A stretch of 7,288 nucleotides of DNA from CAZXMB01 sp964641715 (lineage in GTDB: Bacteria > Desulfobacterota > BSN033 > UBA1163), in NCBI GenBank assembly GCA_964641715.1, contig CAZXMB010000149.1:1-7288 (forward strand), written 5' to 3'. This document shows positions 7,033 through 7,288 of the stretch, one piece after another (within the stretch, counting starts at the first letter, position 1; each line of letters begins with the position of its first letter). The notes under the pieces are model-generated. The model made no database searches, was not told the DNA's origin, and worked only from the letters and a program-made list of their open reading frames with translations. Position numbers and translations under genes: made by a program.

Positions 7033-7037
7033 CCTCC
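7033..7037 (-). promoter_or_regulatory. Ribosome-binding site deciding the GTG start of the oxidoreductase
   Basis: GGAGG on the minus strand, 5 nt before GTG (7025-7027). Spacing to the in-frame ATG at codon 5 would be 17 nt, so GTG is preferred. Confidence 0.75.
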
Positions 7038-7061
7038 GAAATACCGAAACAATGAGAATTT

Positions 7062-7102
7062 AAAAAAAGGACCCACCCGAAAGAAGCCCTTCCTTTCGGG
7101 GG
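7062..7102 (-). terminator. Terminator-like hairpin in the leader of the oxidoreductase operon (possible attenuator)
   Basis: On the minus strand CCCGAAAG (7093-7100) pairs perfectly with CTTTCGGG (7076-7083) around a 9-nt loop, followed 7 nt later by seven T residues (7062-7068). The gap between stem and T-run is longer than in a textbook intrinsic terminator. It lies downstream of the promoter at 7173-7201 and upstream of the GTG, so it would be transcribed as leader and could stop transcription before the operon. If that promoter is not used, it could instead terminate a gene entering from the right. Confidence 0.5.
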
Positions 7103-7143
7103 TTAAGGTAGTCATGCTCCAATTTTTAAACCTTCTCCTTCTA

Positions 7144-7158
7144 AACCCCGAAGGGATC
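7144..7158 (-). promoter_or_regulatory. UUCG-loop hairpin that could compete with the leader terminator
   Basis: On the minus strand GATCCCTTCGGGGTT can form a short stem closed by a UUCG tetraloop. Its CCTTCGGGGTT (7144-7154) is also nearly complementary to AACCCCCGAAAGG (7092-7104), the 5' side of the terminator stem, with one bulge each in the C and A runs. The two foldings exclude each other, the layout of an antiterminator. Inference from complementarity only; no known riboswitch class was recognised. Confidence 0.35.
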
Positions 7159-7168
7159 GATGAAATAA

Positions 7169-7184
7169 CTGAATTATATTTCAG
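7169..7184. promoter_or_regulatory. Palindrome covering the -10 box (operator candidate)
   Basis: CTGAATTATATTTCAG is a 16-bp palindrome, arms CTGAA/TTCAG, with one mismatched pair near the centre. It encloses the TATAAT of the operon promoter, where a dimeric repressor would block RNA polymerase. AT-rich palindromes over a -10 box also arise by chance. Confidence 0.3.
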
Positions 7185-7201
7185 CTTGATGATTACTTCA
7201 A
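7173..7201 (-). promoter_or_regulatory. Sigma70-type promoter of the oxidoreductase-TPR-recQ operon
   Basis: Minus strand TTGAAG (7196-7201), 17-nt spacer, perfect TATAAT (7173-7178). The start would be near 7166, leaving a leader of about 140 nt before the GTG. It is the best consensus match in the right-hand intergenic region and is correctly oriented for the three-gene operon. Confidence 0.65.
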
Positions 7202-7242
7202 TTACTTTCTATCCCACCCATGACCGGCAAGTACCCCGCAAG

Positions 7243-7261
7243 CCCCGCCTTGTAGGCGGGG
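7243..7261. repeat. GC-rich perfect hairpin in intergenic DNA
   Basis: CCCCGCCT (7243-7250) and AGGCGGGG (7254-7261) form a perfect 8-bp stem with a 3-nt loop. There is no T-run on either side, so it is not a clear terminator. It is much richer in GC than the AT-rich DNA beside it (7160-7210) and may be part of a dispersed repeat or the 3' structure of a gene beyond the right edge. No gene could be supported in 7116-7288. Confidence 0.4.
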
Positions 7262-7288
7262 TCAAGGGGCACAATATAAATGAGATTT

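Noticed and set aside
6659..7063. Plus-strand 134-codon ORF opposite the oxidoreductase N-terminus
   Set aside because: It is antisense to the cysteine cluster and core motifs of a clear enzyme and has no recognisable domain; a shadow frame.
6990..7115. Leader ORF of 41 codons (starting MTTLTPERK) overlapping the oxidoreductase start
   Set aside because: GGAG is only 1 nt from the ATG, the frame runs through the terminator hairpin and U-run, and the peptide has no regulatory codon run. Not supported as a gene.
7279..7288. Divergent plus-strand gene starting at the right edge (ATGAGATTT)
   Set aside because: Only three codons are visible and AAGGGG is about 14 nt before the ATG; nothing can be claimed.
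1..7288. CRISPR array, tRNA, rRNA or intact insertion sequence
   Set aside because: No regularly spaced repeats, no tRNA cloverleaf, no rRNA segments and no transposase frame were seen on either strand.

Overview
The window reads as bacterial chromosome with every recognisable gene on the minus strand, so transcription runs from right to left. The taxon cannot be fixed from sequence alone. A cytoplasmic molybdopterin/[4Fe-4S] oxidoreductase, SD-led starts including GTG and TTG, and a degenerate 'TCATTGCGA' type intergenic repeat would fit an anaerobic or facultative Gram-negative lineage such as Desulfobacterota or an uncultured relative. This is a weak inference.

Right block (about 7201 down to 1672) is one apparent operon: a good sigma70-type promoter (TTGAAG-17-TATAAT), a leader of about 140 nt that contains a terminator-like hairpin and a possible competing pairing, then a molybdopterin oxidoreductase (GTG start), a TPR protein (ATGA overlap with the preceding stop), and a long RecQ helicase (TTG start, SD overlapping the TPR stop). 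The three genes are very tightly spaced and probably co-translated. A shared function of a redox enzyme, a TPR scaffold and a RecQ helicase is not obvious.

Middle (1196-1671) has no intact gene but is not empty. It holds a RecQ-distal inverted repeat around a 'TCATTGCGA' element, a second good promoter, an open tail of an unrecognised ORF, and the decayed N-terminus of a large DEAD/DEAH helicase. That remnant keeps its SD and ATG but carries two in-frame TAA codons, and the family resemblance ends after about 49 codons. The resemblance is to the DrmA/DUF1998-type helicases found in defence loci such as DISARM.

Left block (1-1195) is a visibly more AT-rich pair: radC (JAMM-domain protein) and, overlapping by one base (TGATG), the first 158 codons of a UvrD/Rep-family helicase that runs off the left edge. 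This second helicase was found by direct translation to the window edge. Helicase remnant, radC and UvrD-like helicase in the same orientation look like the rest of an accessory, possibly defence-related, cassette inserted next to a core operon. This is the part most worth following outside the window.
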